From an uncultured Alphaproteobacteria bacterium (GTDB lineage: Bacteria > Pseudomonadota > Alphaproteobacteria > RF32 > CAG-239), in the NCBI GenBank assembly GCA_944390885.1, contig CALXRP010000002.1, forward strand, positions 1 to 64,000: a DNA stretch of 64,000 bases, written 5' to 3'. The first letter of the stretch is position 1, and each line of letters starts with the position of its first letter. Of the stretch, positions 20,125-28,709 are shown piece after piece. The notes beneath the pieces are model-generated. The model did not search any database, had not been told where the DNA came from, and saw only the letters and a program-made list of their open reading frames with translations. The translations under genes and the position numbers were made by a program.

Positions 20125-20238
20125 ATGAAAAAAATTTACAATATACTTTTCCTTTGTTTATTTCTTTATCCGGCAACAGTATTAAGCTCGCCCTCTCATC
20201 TTCCTGAAAAAAAAGATGTTCCCTGCCCGCAATTCTGA
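20125..20238 (+). CDS. Tiny secreted peptide, 37 residues
   Basis: Starts two bases after the previous stop (TAATTATG). It encodes a signal peptide, MKKIYNILFLCLFLYPATVLS, and a mature part of about 16 residues ending in PCPQF. It may be a real small secreted peptide or the stump of a longer gene cut by an early stop. Coupling to the upstream gene and the well-formed signal sequence support translation. Confidence 0.45.
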   Translation: MKKIYNILFLCLFLYPATVLSSPSHLPEKKDVPCPQF

Positions 20239-20269
20239 CAACCCATAAACAGAGAAAGACAAAAGAACG

Positions 20270-20605
20270 TTAAAAACCGCCAACGCCTTGCCAATCACGC
20301 CGATCATTTAATCGCTCCTTACTGCGCCAGGCATCTTCTAAATCCACGCCGGTTACCGTTGCCAAAACATTCAACAAAATAAACACATCCGCTATTTCAT
20401 GTTTCAAACAACTTTTATTATCCTCCGGCAACGGATCCCGTCCGGCCACATATTGCCGACGCACCTGCCCTAACATTTCTCCGACTTCTTCCGCCAACAA
20501 TAATGAAACATGCATCAGATTATCACTAAAACCACGTTCTTTTTGCAAACGCATAATTTCCTGTTGAATATCCTTTAAAGTCGCGTCAGGTTTCAGTTCC
20601 AACAT
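20270..20605 (-). CDS. MazG-like nucleotide pyrophosphohydrolase
   Basis: 111 residues from ATG 20605, preceded by AGGAG; an earlier ATG at 20623 is also in frame. The MazG-type metal-binding motif is seen as LLAEEVGEML followed by HEIADVFILL, giving the EExxE and ExxD helices. Such enzymes hydrolyse nucleoside triphosphates, often damaged or non-canonical, to monophosphates. The gene overlaps the 3' end of tilS, so it is coupled to it. Confidence 0.85.
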   Translation of the reverse strand: MLELKPDATLKDIQQEIMRLQKERGFSDNLMHVSLLLAEEVGEMLGQVRRQYVAGRDPLPEDNKSCLKHEIADVFILLNVLATVTGVDLEDAWRSKERLNDRRDWQGVGGF

Positions 20606-21716
20606 TTGTTCTTTTCTCCTCATAAATTGCCAACCGAAGTCTATACGGTAATTTAGCCTTTAAATACTTCGGATTTTTAGCCGCAAATTCTTCCCAGCTT
20701 TGACGGCTCAAAACCTTTCCGCCGACTTTTTCACGAACAATCCAAATTTTCCGCCCGAAACTGATAATCTCACACTTACTCAACGTCCGATTTTTAAAAT
20801 TACGTTGCATAAGTGCTGCTTCCAAGCGTTCAGTCTCTTCCAAACGGGGCGGATAAACATTACCGCCGATTCTCTTCAACAGCAAGAGCAAAACCCGCAG
20901 ACGCATTTCCTGGTGAAGCTTCTGCCACTCTGCCGGCAAAAAAGAACATCCACTGTTTTCCCAAAAAGTAACATGACTTCTGACAAAACAATCTGTCTGC
21001 TGTTCCAAATAATCCCGCACCCGGTTCATTCGCGCTGCCGTAGCCGCCAGACGCTTAACGCTGATACCGGCATCTTCTTCCAAAGCCGGCAGCATTTTAC
21101 GGATTCTCACACGCAAATATTCATCATCGCGGTTTGATGGATCTTCCACCCATTGCACCCCCTGCTCCCGCAAATAAGCTCGCAGTGTTTCAGGCGCAAC
21201 ATCCAACAGCGGCCGTAAAATTTCTATACCGTTGCGCATTATTCTTTCCTGCATGGCTGCCAAACCGTCAACCCCGCTGCCGCGCTGCAAACGCATTAAA
21301 AACGTCTCAGCCTGATCCCGTTGATTATGAGCAATCAAAAGCAGCGGAACACCGTTTTCCGCACACCACTTCTGCAATAACCCATACCTGGCTTCTCGGG
21401 CAGCTTCTTCAATCCCGCTTTCAGGTTTAACACCGAGCCATTGCAAAATATGGTGTTCAACCCCGATTTTTTTCATAAGCTGCGCAGTATATTCCGCCTC
21501 CGCATCAGCTTCCGGACGAAGCTGATGGTTCACCGTCAGGGCAACTACCCGAACAAAATGCTCATCGCTCCAGTTTTTCAGCAAATAAGCTAAAGCCAAA
21601 GAATCTGCGCCGCCGGAAACCCCGACCGCCCAAACCTTTGGCTGTATCTGATATTTATCAATTATTCTTTTCAAACTTGCGGCAAAAGCTTCCCGCAGAT
21701 CTTCACTCACCGGCAC
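20586..21716 (-). CDS. tilS: tRNA(Ile)-lysidine synthetase
   Basis: 376 residues beginning at GTG, three bases after cpoB. TilS converts C34 of tRNA-Ile(CAU) to lysidine so that it reads AUA. The PP-loop ATP motif SGGADSLA is at about 34-41, and further family segments are TVNHQLRPEADAEA and LLIAHNQRDQAET. The C-terminal region is shorter and less conserved, as usual in this class. pal-cpoB-tilS gene order is typical of Alphaproteobacteria. The presence of TilS fits the ATA codon being used sparingly, including as the infC start. Confidence 0.95.
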   Translation of the reverse strand: MPVSEDLREAFAASLKRIIDKYQIQPKVWAVGVSGGADSLALAYLLKNWSDEHFVRVVALTVNHQLRPEADAEAEYTAQLMKKIGVEHHILQWLGVKPESGIEEAAREARYGLLQKWCAENGVPLLLIAHNQRDQAETFLMRLQRGSGVDGLAAMQERIMRNGIEILRPLLDVAPETLRAYLREQGVQWVEDPSNRDDEYLRVRIRKMLPALEEDAGISVKRLAATAARMNRVRDYLEQQTDCFVRSHVTFWENSGCSFLPAEWQKLHQEMRLRVLLLLLKRIGGNVYPPRLEETERLEAALMQRNFKNRTLSKCEIISFGRKIWIVREKVGGKVLSRQSWEEFAAKNPKYLKAKLPYRLRLAIYEEKRTNVGTET

Positions 21717-21719
21717 CTG

Positions 21720-22601
21720 TCAGCACCCCAGCTTTTTGGCCTCTTCCTCAGCCCGTTTTAAGATAGAAGCTTCAGCTTTCGGAAACTCTGTTTTCAAACT
21801 GCTGAAAGATTGGCAGGCCTCTGTCTTTTTTCCAAGTTCTTTCATGGACATACCCAGTTTTAACAAACTATCCGGCCCTTTTGTGCCGTTTTTATATTTT
21901 TCAATCCCCTTGGCAAAAGCAATTGCAGCACGCTGCCAGTCCTTTTTGGCATAATAGACCTCACCGAGCCAATACTGGGCATTTCCGGCCAGTTTATCAT
22001 TGGGATATCTTTTCAAAATAGAGTTAAAATTCTGATCAGCCGTTGCATAATCAGAGGTCTTCAAAGCCTCAAGTCCGGCCTGATAAAGCTCTTCTGCACT
22101 TTTTGTCTTAACCGGAGCTAAATCTTCTCCCTTGGCAACACTCTCCCCGGTAACGGATTTAGGAGCATCGGCAGCGACTTTCGGAGCAAATTTTTTGCTT
22201 TTTGCTGCCTCTGAAATTGAAACGGCACCGGCATCAGACGCCGTCGGAGCAATAGGTTTGCCTTCCAACATCTTAATTCTGACATCAATATCTTTGTTAA
22301 TAAGATCAATCTTATCTTCCAATCCCTTGATCTTAAACTCAAGCTCGTCAATACGGCCTGTCATTTTACGGATTTCCTCATCAAATTCACCGATTTTAAC
22401 GGCAAAATCCGCCGCCGAGGTAGGATTCACCTCATTATTGGCCCGATACATCTGCCGTTGCAGAATTTTCAGATCCTCTCTCAAAATGGCAATTTCATCC
22501 ATTGCCGCACTGGCGCTTTGTGCATAACCGTCCGCCGCAGCCATGGAAAAGATAACACTGCTTGTCAACAAACACATCAGAACACGAGTTTTCTTCATCA
22601 T
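21720..22601 (-). CDS. cpoB: Tol-Pal coordinating protein CpoB (YbgF)
   Basis: 293 residues from the ATG at 22601, after GAGGAAAAA. A signal peptide ending near GYAQS, a trimeric coiled coil (about 30-110), a low-complexity linker and C-terminal TPR repeats (SAEELYQAGLEALKTSDYAT onward) form the standard CpoB layout. It is periplasmic and links outer-membrane constriction by Tol-Pal with peptidoglycan synthesis. It lies downstream of pal and directly upstream of tilS. Confidence 0.93.
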   Translation of the reverse strand: MMKKTRVLMCLLTSSVIFSMAAADGYAQSASAAMDEIAILREDLKILQRQMYRANNEVNPTSAADFAVKIGEFDEEIRKMTGRIDELEFKIKGLEDKIDLINKDIDVRIKMLEGKPIAPTASDAGAVSISEAAKSKKFAPKVAADAPKSVTGESVAKGEDLAPVKTKSAEELYQAGLEALKTSDYATADQNFNSILKRYPNDKLAGNAQYWLGEVYYAKKDWQRAAIAFAKGIEKYKNGTKGPDSLLKLGMSMKELGKKTEACQSFSSLKTEFPKAEASILKRAEEEAKKLGC

Positions 22602-22704
22602 TTTTTCCTCAAATAACAAACCTGTATCAACTGTAAATTATCCTAAAATAATTCTCCGCCAAGTACAAGCCAAAACTTATATCTGCCCACATCTGAACAG
22701 CAAA

Positions 22705-22738
22705 CAAAAAGGAACGTATCCTTTGCGGGATACGTTCC
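22705..22738 (-). terminator. Strong terminator after pal
   Basis: A perfect 11-bp stem GGAACGTATCC / GGATACGTTCC with a 6-base loop is followed by T5-rich sequence on the minus strand. It separates pal from cpoB, so cpoB needs read-through or its own promoter. Confidence 0.95.
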
Positions 22739-22762
22739 TCATAACTCAGATACTGTTCAGAA

Positions 22763-23224
22763 TTAGCGCAGTTTAACAACAGTAACTGCACGACGGTTCT
22801 GAGCCCAGGCAGCTTCATTCTGACCTTCTACAGCAGGATGATCTTTACCGTAAGAAATGACAGAAATTCTGTCTGCGGCAATGCCTTTAGATACCAAATA
22901 AGCTTTTACGGCATTGGCACGACGTTCACCCAGAGCCAAGTTGTATTCTCTTGTACCTCTGTCATCGCAGTAGCCTTGAATAACGGCATCAACGTTGCTG
23001 TGGTCTTCCAGCCAACGAGCTTGGCTGTCCAAAGCTTCTCTTGCATTCAAAGACAAAGCAGAGCTGTCAAACGCAAAGTAAACTCTGTCCTCAGCATTTT
23101 CCATAAAATCGCGAGCTGCTTTGCTTTCGCATTCGCTGCCGCCAAACAGACCGCCGTCAGAGCCTACGGAAGAACAGCCGGACAAGACAACAATCGCACA
23201 AAACAAACTTAAAAGTTTTTTCAT
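22763..23224 (-). CDS. pal: Peptidoglycan-associated lipoprotein Pal
   Basis: 153 residues. A lipoprotein signal with LSGC puts the lipid on Cys17; the C-terminal OmpA-like domain has YFAFDSSALS, GYCDDRGTREYNLALGERRA and ISYGKDHP, the peptidoglycan-binding residues of Pal. It anchors the outer membrane to the cell wall as part of Tol-Pal. The start has GGAG-like sequence upstream. The non-coding 23225-23461 stretch beyond it is AT-rich and must hold its promoter. Confidence 0.96.
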   Translation of the reverse strand: MKKLLSLFCAIVVLSGCSSVGSDGGLFGGSECESKAARDFMENAEDRVYFAFDSSALSLNAREALDSQARWLEDHSNVDAVIQGYCDDRGTREYNLALGERRANAVKAYLVSKGIAADRISVISYGKDHPAVEGQNEAAWAQNRRAVTVVKLR

Positions 23225-23461
23225 ATTATTTTCTCCATATGGGTTTATTACTTAATTGCTAAACAACTAATACAGAAATAACTTAAGCAATTAATTTTTA
23301 TTTTTCAACAACAAAAACATTCTGCTGACAAAAAAAATTAAAAAAACGCAAAATTTGCTGATAAAAACATCTTCTGACCAAAAATTCAATATATAAATAG
23401 TCATAGTTCAAATTGTTTTTAACAACCGGGGCAAACCGATTCTGAACACCAAAAATTTTTC

Positions 23462-23488
23462 TTGCACAAAAAAGAAAATTCTTATACT
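23462..23488 (+). promoter_or_regulatory. Probable pheA promoter
   Basis: TTGCAC (23462-23467) and TATACT (23483-23488) with a 15-base spacer, about 30 bases before the pheA start. The spacer is short, so the -35 assignment is uncertain. Confidence 0.4.
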
Positions 23489-23517
23489 GTCGGACAGAAA
23501 AAACAAAGGAAAAATCA

Positions 23518-24354
23518 ATGACTATGAAAATTGCCTATCAGGGTGTTGCCGGTGCCTATTCGCATATTGCGGCCCGCAAACTTTTTCCGGACCAGGAATA
23601 CATCGCCTGCGACACTTTTGAAAAAGCCATGAGTTTGGTACATGAAAAACAAATCGACCTGGCCGTAATTCCGGTAGAAAATTCCAATGCCGGCCGTGTC
23701 GCAGACGTACATTTTCTGCTGCCCAAATCCGGACTATATATTGTCGGCGAATATTTTCTGCGTATTGAACATCAGCTGTGGGGATTACCGGGCAGCCGTT
23801 TGGAAAACATAGAAACCGCTTATTCCCATCCGCAGGCTCTGGCACAATGCTCCGAATTTCTGAAAAAAAACTGCATTATGCCTGTTGCTCGCATAGACAC
23901 GGCCAAATCCTGCTCCGATATCATTCGGGAAAATGACGTCAAACAAGCCGCCATAGCTTCACAATTGGCCGGAGAAATTTATGGACTGCAAAAACTGGCT
24001 TCCAATATTGAAAACGCCGCCAACAACACCACCCGTTTCTTGATTATGTCACCGCAAAAAGAAATCCCGGAATACGATGGCGGCAAATACATCACCTCTT
24101 TTATTTTTCACGCCAAAAACATCCCTGCATCTTTGTATAAAGCTCTGGGCGGATTTGCCACCAACGGCATCAACATTACCAAATTGGAAAGCTACCTGCT
24201 CGACGGCAAATTTGTTTCAGCACAGTTTTATGTTGAGATAGAAGCTCACCCGGCACAACAGGCATATAAAAATGCATTTGAGGAACTGACGTTTTTCTCC
24301 CAGGAAGTCAACATTCTGGGAACATATCAGGCCAACCCGTACCGAGATTTATAA
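23518..24354 (+). CDS. pheA: Prephenate dehydratase
   Basis: 278 residues. It makes phenylpyruvate from prephenate for phenylalanine synthesis. The catalytic domain has AYQGVAGAYSH and the NTTRF motif; the C-terminal ACT domain has ITKLESYLLDGKFVSAQFY, the form usual in Alphaproteobacteria, where the enterobacterial ESRP element is replaced. No chorismate mutase domain is fused. AAAGGA precedes the ATG, and a terminator follows. Confidence 0.96.
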   Translation: MTMKIAYQGVAGAYSHIAARKLFPDQEYIACDTFEKAMSLVHEKQIDLAVIPVENSNAGRVADVHFLLPKSGLYIVGEYFLRIEHQLWGLPGSRLENIETAYSHPQALAQCSEFLKKNCIMPVARIDTAKSCSDIIRENDVKQAAIASQLAGEIYGLQKLASNIENAANNTTRFLIMSPQKEIPEYDGGKYITSFIFHAKNIPASLYKALGGFATNGINITKLESYLLDGKFVSAQFYVEIEAHPAQQAYKNAFEELTFFSQEVNILGTYQANPYRDL

Positions 24355-24377
24355 AAAAAACTTGATTTTTTTCAATA

Positions 24378-24406
24378 AAGGGAGGATTATAAACTCCCTT
24401 TTTTAA
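24378..24406 (+). terminator. Terminator of pheA
   Basis: AAGGGAG / CTCCCTT stem (24378-24384 and 24394-24400) with a 9-base loop and a T run. Confidence 0.85.
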
Positions 24407-24426
24407 TTATTATAAAATTATTTGTT

Positions 24427-24711
24427 ATGGATAACACGACTGATTTCAATCTTGAAAACGCCGTAAAAAACGGTTCATTGACAACTTGTCATCTATACAA
24501 GTTGGGAGAGGTATATCAAAAAAAGATTAAAATCTTCAGAGAACCGGTTATCGCCAACGGCCCTTACGGTTCCCGCTTGGTCAAATTAAAAATCCGACAA
24601 CCGCATTGCCTGGAAACCGGAAAAACTTACAATCTGACCTTCCGGGTAACATTCCTGCGGGAATATTCGGTAGAAATTGAAGTGCTTTCAGCACAAGAAG
24701 CAAAAGACTGA
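24427..24711 (+). CDS. Small hypothetical protein, 94 residues
   Basis: Soluble, with no signal peptide or helix that spans a membrane. The C-terminal two thirds look like alternating beta strands (VKLKIRQPHC, YNLTFRVTFLREYSVEIEVL). I do not recognise it. It sits between the pheA terminator and a bidirectional terminator shared with the ATP synthase operon; no good RBS is visible before the ATG. Confidence 0.55.
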   Translation: MDNTTDFNLENAVKNGSLTTCHLYKLGEVYQKKIKIFREPVIANGPYGSRLVKLKIRQPHCLETGKTYNLTFRVTFLREYSVEIEVLSAQEAKD

Positions 24712-24734
24712 ACAGGTCCAAAATTCCCAAAAAA

Positions 24735-24786
24735 CACCCCCTATATGCCAATTTTAAAAACAGATTGCATAAGGGGGCGTTTTTTA
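24735..24786. terminator. Bidirectional terminator
   Basis: An imperfect long stem CACCCCCTATATGC / GCATAAGGGGGCG closes a loop of about 18 bases; six T follow on the plus strand and T-rich sequence follows on the minus strand after atpF. Confidence 0.7.
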
Positions 24787-25380
24787 TTTAGCTTTTTTCA
24801 AAAGCCCTATTGACTGATCAATCAAATAATCTTGCGTCTGATCATCGAGTTTTTCAGCCAAAACTTTTTTAACGGCACCGATACTCAACACAGAACCAAG
24901 CTCTCTGATCTCTTGTACGGCTGCCCGTTCGGCCGTAACAATCCTGTTTTGCGTATCATTCTCACGGATTTTAATCTCCTCTTCCAACTTCCGAATACGT
25001 TCGTTTTTCAGCAGCTCCATTTCATTTTCGGATTTTTTCAAAATCTCATAAGCCTCATTAGGAGCATTCAAAAACTTCTTCTCATACTCCACCCACAGCC
25101 TTTGAGCATCATCTTTCAGCTTTTGAGCATCATTAATCCGTTGGGCAATACCGTCAATTCTCTTGACCAACATCCCCTTAACCATTCTGCCGACCGGACG
25201 TGCCAACAAAACAACCACCAGAATAAAAGCAACGCCGACCCAAAACTCGGGATTTTCATAAAAAGCTCCGTAATGGTGCGCTGCATTTTCCACAGCGGCA
25301 ACCGCCGCATCGGCTGTATCAGCCAGCGTATTTTGAATCATATCAAGCTCTTCGCTGTTTACCACCGCTTCTGACGTCAT
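24784..25380 (-). CDS. atpF: ATP synthase F0 subunit b
   Basis: 198 residues. One membrane helix (about 46-64, VGVAFILVVVLLARPVG) is followed by a long charged dimerising helix that forms the peripheral stalk connecting F0 to F1. A hydrophilic N-terminal extension of about 40 residues is present. Last gene of the atpI-atpB-atpE-b'-b operon, the separate F0 operon seen in Alphaproteobacteria. Confidence 0.93.
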   Translation of the reverse strand: MTSEAVVNSEELDMIQNTLADTADAAVAAVENAAHHYGAFYENPEFWVGVAFILVVVLLARPVGRMVKGMLVKRIDGIAQRINDAQKLKDDAQRLWVEYEKKFLNAPNEAYEILKKSENEMELLKNERIRKLEEEIKIRENDTQNRIVTAERAAVQEIRELGSVLSIGAVKKVLAEKLDDQTQDYLIDQSIGLLKKAK

Positions 25381-25392
25381 TTTTTAAATCCT

Positions 25393-25878
25393 TTAGTCTT
25401 CTGCTGCCGCATTAACGGCATTTTTAATATCTTTGCGGGAAATATCCTTAACCCCTATTTTCTTCACAATTTCCCAAGCCAAACTTTCCGACATTTCATG
25501 CACCTGAGCTAAAGCCTCATCTCTGCTCTGGCTGATTTTAGCTTCACTGTCCTGAATTTGCTTGGTCAGCTTCCGATTCAGCTCCTCCTGCCGTTTGGCC
25601 ACAAGTTCGTCCAGCTCTTTTTGCATCGCCTCCAAAGAAGCCTGCGCCTGAGCCGTTGCCTCAGAAATAGCCTTTTGATAATTTTCCAGTGACTGCTCGG
25701 CCAAAGCCTTATTTTCTCTGGCTTTTTCCAAATAATCATCAATCTTTCGCTGGCGTTTATCCATAATATCGGCGATTCTGGGCAGAATGAACTTTGACAT
25801 GATGAACAACATCACAAAGAAACAGACGACCAGCCAAAACATCTGCGAAACATACCATGTCGGATCTAACTGAGGCAT
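25393..25878 (-). CDS. atpG: ATP synthase F0 subunit b'
   Basis: 161 residues. The N-terminal helix MFWLVVCFFVMLFIMSKFILPRIADIM-type sequence and the following charged coiled coil rich in Gln, Ala and Glu identify the second b-type subunit. Having b and b' as separate divergent genes, paired in a heterodimeric stalk, is typical of photosynthetic bacteria and Alphaproteobacteria. It lies 12 bases before atpF. Confidence 0.92.
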   Translation of the reverse strand: MPQLDPTWYVSQMFWLVVCFFVMLFIMSKFILPRIADIMDKRQRKIDDYLEKARENKALAEQSLENYQKAISEATAQAQASLEAMQKELDELVAKRQEELNRKLTKQIQDSEAKISQSRDEALAQVHEMSESLAWEIVKKIGVKDISRKDIKNAVNAAAED

Positions 25879-25947
25879 TTCAACTCCTGACTGTAAACAT
25901 ATTCAAAGGGCGGTGCGGCTGCCGTATCCGCACCGTTTTTTGCCGGC

Positions 25948-26169
25948 TTAATTACCGGTCAGCATAATCAAAGCCACAACCAAAGCATACAAGGCAATAG
26001 CTTCAACCGCGGCAAAACCAACCCATCCGTAAATATCAACTTCTTTTTTGACTTGCGGATTGCGGCCGACAGCCGAAATAATCGCGGTCCAAACCTGAGA
26101 CACACCCCAAGCAGAAGCCATCATACTCAAAGCGCACATACCGGCGCCGATATAAGCCATAGGTTCCAT
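25948..26169 (-). CDS. atpE: ATP synthase F0 subunit c
   Basis: 73 residues, two helices with the polar loop GRNPQ and the ion-binding Glu in FAAVEAIALYALV. The residue after this Glu is Ala, and sodium-type ligands are not obvious, so protons are the likely ion. Helix 1 is unusual: where most c subunits carry a GxGxGxG packing motif this one reads ASAWGVS, with only one of the four glycines kept. That could affect ring packing or size. The RBS is AAGGA-like. Confidence 0.95.
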   Translation of the reverse strand: MEPMAYIGAGMCALSMMASAWGVSQVWTAIISAVGRNPQVKKEVDIYGWVGFAAVEAIALYALVVALIMLTGN

Positions 26170-26220
26170 TTTTTTTCCTTTCTGTTACGTTTTACCAGTT
26201 ATAAAAACACAATGATAATA

Positions 26221-26943
26221 TCAGTGCTCGTGCAAGGCCTCGCTAAGATAAATACAGCTTAAAACCGTATAAATAAAAGCCTGCAAAAGCCCGATAAAAA
26301 TTTCAAACACCACAATTCCGGCATCAAACACAAACGGAATGACACCCAGCACGCCGGCTGCCATAATAAAGCCGGCAATAATCTTGAGCATAATATGCCC
26401 GACGGTCATATTTGCCACCAAACGTACTGTCAGGCTGAACGGCTTGCTCAAATAAGAAATCATTTCAATCGGAATAATCAGCGGGGCTAAAACCATTGGA
26501 ATACCGCGAGGCAAAAAAGTCCTAAGATACCCAAGTTTTTTCTTCTTAATACCGATTCCGATATTAAACAGCAAAGAAATTACCGAAAGTGTTCCGACTG
26601 CGGCTAAATGTGACGTAAAAGTAAAAGCATAGGGAAAAAGCCCCAATACATTGCCAAAAGCCACAAACATAAAAATCGTAAAAATAAACGGAAAATATTT
26701 CAGACCTTCCACCCCGACATTTTCACGCAGCAACCCGGCCACAAAATCATACAAACTTTCCGGCACGGACTGAGAAATCGAAGGGATAATTGTCCGCCGG
26801 CGCAAACAAAACGCCATCAGTAGTGTTGCAAGAACCACCGCCAAAACCATAAACAGGGACGAATTTGTAAAAGAAATATCATATCCGCCGACCTGAATCG
26901 GAATAATCGGTTCGATTTTAAATTGCTCCATCGGACTAGACAC
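26221..26943 (-). CDS. atpB: ATP synthase F0 subunit a
   Basis: 240 residues with about six hydrophobic helices. The conserved half-channel Arg is in FSLTVRLVANMTVGHI; the C-terminal GLLQAFIYTVLSCIYLSEAL segment, with the Gln often opposite it, is also present. It forms the proton path beside the c ring. Five bases separate it from atpI. Confidence 0.96.
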   Translation of the reverse strand: MSSPMEQFKIEPIIPIQVGGYDISFTNSSLFMVLAVVLATLLMAFCLRRRTIIPSISQSVPESLYDFVAGLLRENVGVEGLKYFPFIFTIFMFVAFGNVLGLFPYAFTFTSHLAAVGTLSVISLLFNIGIGIKKKKLGYLRTFLPRGIPMVLAPLIIPIEMISYLSKPFSLTVRLVANMTVGHIMLKIIAGFIMAAGVLGVIPFVFDAGIVVFEIFIGLLQAFIYTVLSCIYLSEALHEH

Positions 26944-26948
26944 GGCAC

Positions 26949-27251
26949 TTACTCCTTATCTTTGCCATTATTTTTTACAAACCTGTAAACATTGAGAAAA
27001 CCCGCCGCTCCGCCAAAAAACAAAAAAACGATCAAAAGCCACGGTCTGGTACCCAAATATCTGTCAGCCAAATATCCGATCGCCGCACCGACCAAAACAC
27101 CCGAGAGCAATTCCGTTCCCACCCGAAATCCGTTTTTGCTGGCAAGAACAAAAGCTGATTCCTTTTTGGGTTTTCTGGCTTCAGCCTCCTGTTTTTGAAG
27201 GCTTTTTATTCGTTCATCCATCTGTTTAATGTCGTCAGGAACTTTTCTCAT
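26949..27251 (-). CDS. atpI: ATP synthase protein I (AtpI)
   Basis: 100 residues: a charged N-terminus, then two membrane helices (GTELLSGVLVGAAIGYLADR and PWLLIVFLFFGGAAGFLNVYR), the usual AtpI hairpin. AtpI is thought to help assemble the c ring or act in magnesium supply. First gene of the F0 operon. Confidence 0.9.
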   Translation of the reverse strand: MRKVPDDIKQMDERIKSLQKQEAEARKPKKESAFVLASKNGFRVGTELLSGVLVGAAIGYLADRYLGTRPWLLIVFLFFGGAAGFLNVYRFVKNNGKDKE

Positions 27252-27299
27252 TTGCCTAATACCTTACAACAACAAATATTACCGACTTATTAAAATAGC

Positions 27300-28043
27300 T
27301 TATTTTTTTTCTTTCAAACCCAGTTTTTCGTTTAACAGGGCAGCAAACTTGCCATAGCTCGGCAGGCCATGCAAAACCTCGCGTTCATTTCCTTTAACAA
27401 TCAGAAAAGACGGTGTCCCTTGCAAATCTAAAAATTCAACGGCATTACCTCTGTTGGCCATAATCTCATTGCTAAACTTTTCTTCATTTTTCATACAATT
27501 TTTTAGCTCATTATTGCCCAAACCGCTGAGCAACGCATATTGGTTGATAATTTTTTCATATTTTGAAGAAAGAGCCCAGTCACGCTGTTTTTTAAAAAGC
27601 AGCGTAACAAAGTCATGATATTTATCGGGTTTCACACAACGCGAAACCAAAGAACCATGCATAGATTTTTTATCCAGCGGAAAATCGACAAACACCAGCT
27701 TAACCAACCCCTTGTCAATAAAATTTTCTTTAAGTTTGGGGAGCATATAAAGATGAAATTCCGAACAATGTGTACAAGCAAAAGACGAATACTCATATAT
27801 GGTCACCGGAGCGCTTGCCTTCCCCAGAATATGCCCGCGCGGCAAAGCCATTGCTTTAATTTTCGCATCACGTTCCGCTTTATCGGCAGGCGTTGCGGCC
27901 TGCACATCTTTCATCAGAACAAAACCGCCTTTACCATCTGGCACAAAGCCTTTCAGATTCAAATATCCTCCGGCCGCAAATACAAATACGGCCGCTCCTG
28001 CAATCCAAGTGCTGACTGTTTTAATAATTTCCTCAAATTTCAT
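27300..28043 (-). CDS. DsbA-like thiol:disulfide oxidoreductase
   Basis: 247 residues. An N-terminal membrane anchor or uncleaved signal (12-30) leads to a periplasmic thioredoxin-fold domain with the active site CTHC at 90-93 in SSFACTHCSEFH and the cis-Pro loop QGTPSFLIV. It oxidises or isomerises disulfides in exported proteins. It resembles the BdbD/Com1 branch of DsbA-like proteins. It lies 17 bases downstream of dciA, an order common in Alphaproteobacteria. Confidence 0.92.
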   Translation of the reverse strand: MKFEEIIKTVSTWIAGAAVFVFAAGGYLNLKGFVPDGKGGFVLMKDVQAATPADKAERDAKIKAMALPRGHILGKASAPVTIYEYSSFACTHCSEFHLYMLPKLKENFIDKGLVKLVFVDFPLDKKSMHGSLVSRCVKPDKYHDFVTLLFKKQRDWALSSKYEKIINQYALLSGLGNNELKNCMKNEEKFSNEIMANRGNAVEFLDLQGTPSFLIVKGNEREVLHGLPSYGKFAALLNEKLGLKEKK

Positions 28044-28060
28044 TTTTATTATCCGTAAAA

Positions 28061-28582
28061 TTATGCTTTTTTATTTTCGCTAAACACACTGTAGCCCAAC
28101 TTTATTAATATTTCTTTTAATTCCTTATTTTTAATATCTTCTGCTGTTTCACGAATATAATCTGCTTCTTCGCTGCTTACAACCGGGGGTCTCGCAACAT
28201 AATTTTTCTTTGCCGGCTTTTCAAACGGCTGCATTTCACTGGTTTGGACGATTCTCAGAGAAGCCACCGCAGCATAACCAAAAAATGTATTTATTTTTTC
28301 CAGCACATATTTTTCTCTGTGTTTCAACTCCAGGGCAAAAGCACCGGCCGGAACGCTCAACAGCAAAACCCCATTGCTGCGTTGATTATTTTTAAACTCA
28401 ATTTTCTCCGGAAAACAATAGCTTGCCAGTTCCGGCCCGACAATTTTCTCCCAGTTGACCAAAATATCAAAACCAACCATTCCCTTGCGGCCGAGAACTT
28501 TTTTAACCAGCGGTAAAATATTTTGAGAAACCGCCGTCAAGTCAAAATTCGTTCTGTTATTTTTACGTTGCTCTTCTGTCAT
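28061..28582 (-). CDS. dciA: DciA-like protein (DUF721)
   Basis: 173 residues from the ATG at 28582; longer upstream frames overlap the fliO gene and promoter and lack homology. The N-terminal domain (LPLVKKVLGRKG through WEKIVGPELASYCFPEKIEF and the LLLSVPAGAFALELKHREKYVLEKIN segment) matches DUF721. DciA proteins interact with the replicative helicase and help load it in bacteria without DnaC. The C-terminal tail is variable. Cotranscribed with the DsbA-like gene. Confidence 0.85.
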   Translation of the reverse strand: MTEEQRKNNRTNFDLTAVSQNILPLVKKVLGRKGMVGFDILVNWEKIVGPELASYCFPEKIEFKNNQRSNGVLLLSVPAGAFALELKHREKYVLEKINTFFGYAAVASLRIVQTSEMQPFEKPAKKNYVARPPVVSSEEADYIRETAEDIKNKELKEILIKLGYSVFSENKKA

Positions 28583-28645
28583 ACTTTCACATTTAACAAA
28601 CAAATCGCCAACTTGCAAGAGTATTAACAAGCCGGTGCGATACTG

Positions 28646-28675
28646 TTGACGAACCGCACAAAAAATGCCTATACT
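28646..28675 (+). promoter_or_regulatory. fliO-fliP promoter
   Basis: TTGACG (28646-28651), an 18-base spacer and TATACT (28670-28675) lie 34 bases before fliO and within the divergent intergenic region with dciA. Confidence 0.6.
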
Positions 28676-28709
28676 AAAACGCAAATCATCCTGACAGGAC
28701 ATAAGTTTT

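Noticed and set aside
23518-24354. Bifunctional chorismate mutase/prephenate dehydratase
   Set aside because: The protein begins directly with the dehydratase domain and has no room for a mutase.
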